From: Ensifer adhaerens
GTDB lineage: Bacteria > Pseudomonadota > Alphaproteobacteria > Rhizobiales > Rhizobiaceae
DNA: 64,000 nt
Direction of reading: 5' to 3'
Assembly: GCF_002940685.1 (NCBI RefSeq)
Contig: NZ_PNFP01000006.1
Span: 186,001-250,000 of the forward strand
The notes beneath the pieces are model-generated. The model made no database searches. It had not been told where the DNA came from and saw only the letters and a program-made list of their open reading frames with translations. Below are positions 63,754 to 64,000 of the stretch, one piece after another. The translations under genes were made by a program, and so were the position numbers. Within the stretch, counting starts at the first letter, position 1; each line of letters begins with the position of its first letter.

Positions 63754-64000
63754 ATGTTCGAGCCCGCGAGAAAAGCAGATGCGGCGTATGCGATCGAGTA
63801 CTTCCAGGAAAACCCGGAGGCTGGGCTTTGCTGCGAAGATCGGCATTGGTGGATCACGCCGAACGCAAACGAAACCGACCACATGGTCCTGCTTGTCGAT
63901 GCCATCGACGCCGAGCGGCTCAAAGACGATGCGCGCCTGCAAGTGGTGCCCGACATTGCTCACGCCGGCCGCTCGCTCTGGATCATGCGCGATATGCCCT
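63754..64000 (+). CDS. hypothetical protein, 5' part (runs off window)
   Basis: An ATG behind GGAGG at seven bases opens a frame of 82 codons that has not ended at the window edge. It begins MFEPARKADAAYAIEYF and contains CCEDRHWWITPNANETDHMVLLVDAIDAERLKDD. Codon use is GC-rich and core-like, unlike the AT-rich genes before it. No family is recognised; the Cys-Cys and Trp-Trp pairs are notable. Confidence 0.55.
   Translation, partial: MFEPARKADAAYAIEYFQENPEAGLCCEDRHWWITPNANETDHMVLLVDAIDAERLKDDARLQVVPDIAHAGRSLWIMRDMP

Noticed and set aside
50810-64000. Third copy of the tRNA-Gln attachment repeat
   Set aside because: Scanning for GTTCCCCAGCC on both strands to the window end gave no further copy, so a second island end is not called.

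Overview
The window looks like chromosome of a GC-rich alphaproteobacterium of the Rhizobiaceae, most like Sinorhizobium/Ensifer. The evidence is gene content and order remembered from that group: hisS-hisZ-hisG, glcD-glcE-glcF, divergent katA/oxyR, plant-type gshA next to rsmE, DUF1127 and DUF3422 genes, and a Ppx/GppA-rlmE pair. Most core genes have strong G/C third positions, so nearly every one casts a long antisense shadow frame. I saw no rRNA, CRISPR array, insertion sequence or integrase.

Positions 1-43,500 are ordinary core genome. In order they hold: a small PAS-like protein; a membrane MHYT-PAS-GGDEF-EAL c-di-GMP protein; an NADH-dependent FAD reductase; a glutathione S-transferase; the histidine/histidyl-tRNA operon; a second copy of the PAS-like protein; a decayed DUF305 fragment; tag; two L,D-transpeptidases; the glycolate oxidase operon with a divergent LysR gene; DUF3422; a GntR/FCD regulator with a near-perfect operator over its promoter; a NUDIX hydrolase; a Pit-type phosphate permease; rsmE; gshA; a DUF937-like protein; a DUF1127 protein; a LysR regulator; katA/oxyR with an OxyR box; a Tat-exported dienelactone hydrolase; a zinc alcohol dehydrogenase; a MAPEG protein; guaB; an exported metallo-beta-lactamase-fold protein; an MFS exporter; a class B penicillin-binding protein; and a ppx/gppA-rlmE-VOC operon. 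The core ends at a tRNA-Gln(CUG).

Positions 43,500-50,809 are a decayed genomic island in the 3' end of that tRNA. The last bases of the tRNA and its flank (43,480-43,505) recur with 24 of 26 matches at 50,784-50,809. Between the copies lie the truncated, frameshifted 3' end of a large gene that resembles SIR2/DUF4020 anti-phage proteins, a polysaccharide pyruvyl transferase, a broken phage-type lysis cassette (amidase, lipoprotein, holin-like, coiled-coil protein), and a convergent HEPN-protein/DUF3427 pair.

Positions 50,900-64,000 hold the most interesting part. One closely spaced operon encodes, in transcription order, an exported trypsin-like protease, a membrane Rossmann/RyR protein, an exported caspase-like protease fused to an FGE-sulfatase domain, and a large cytosolic protein that joins a CRP-like sensor/DNA-binding module to a helical region, a nucleotide-binding-like domain and a degenerate cyclase-like domain. 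A small secreted two-cysteine protein is transcribed divergently. Nearby are an AT-rich outer-membrane beta-barrel protein and a TIR-transmembrane-helical-repeat protein. These domain types are known from bacterial conflict and signalling systems, but I do not recognise this combination. It is the best candidate here for an undescribed system: a nucleotide signal sensed inside the cell, with proteolytic output across the inner membrane.
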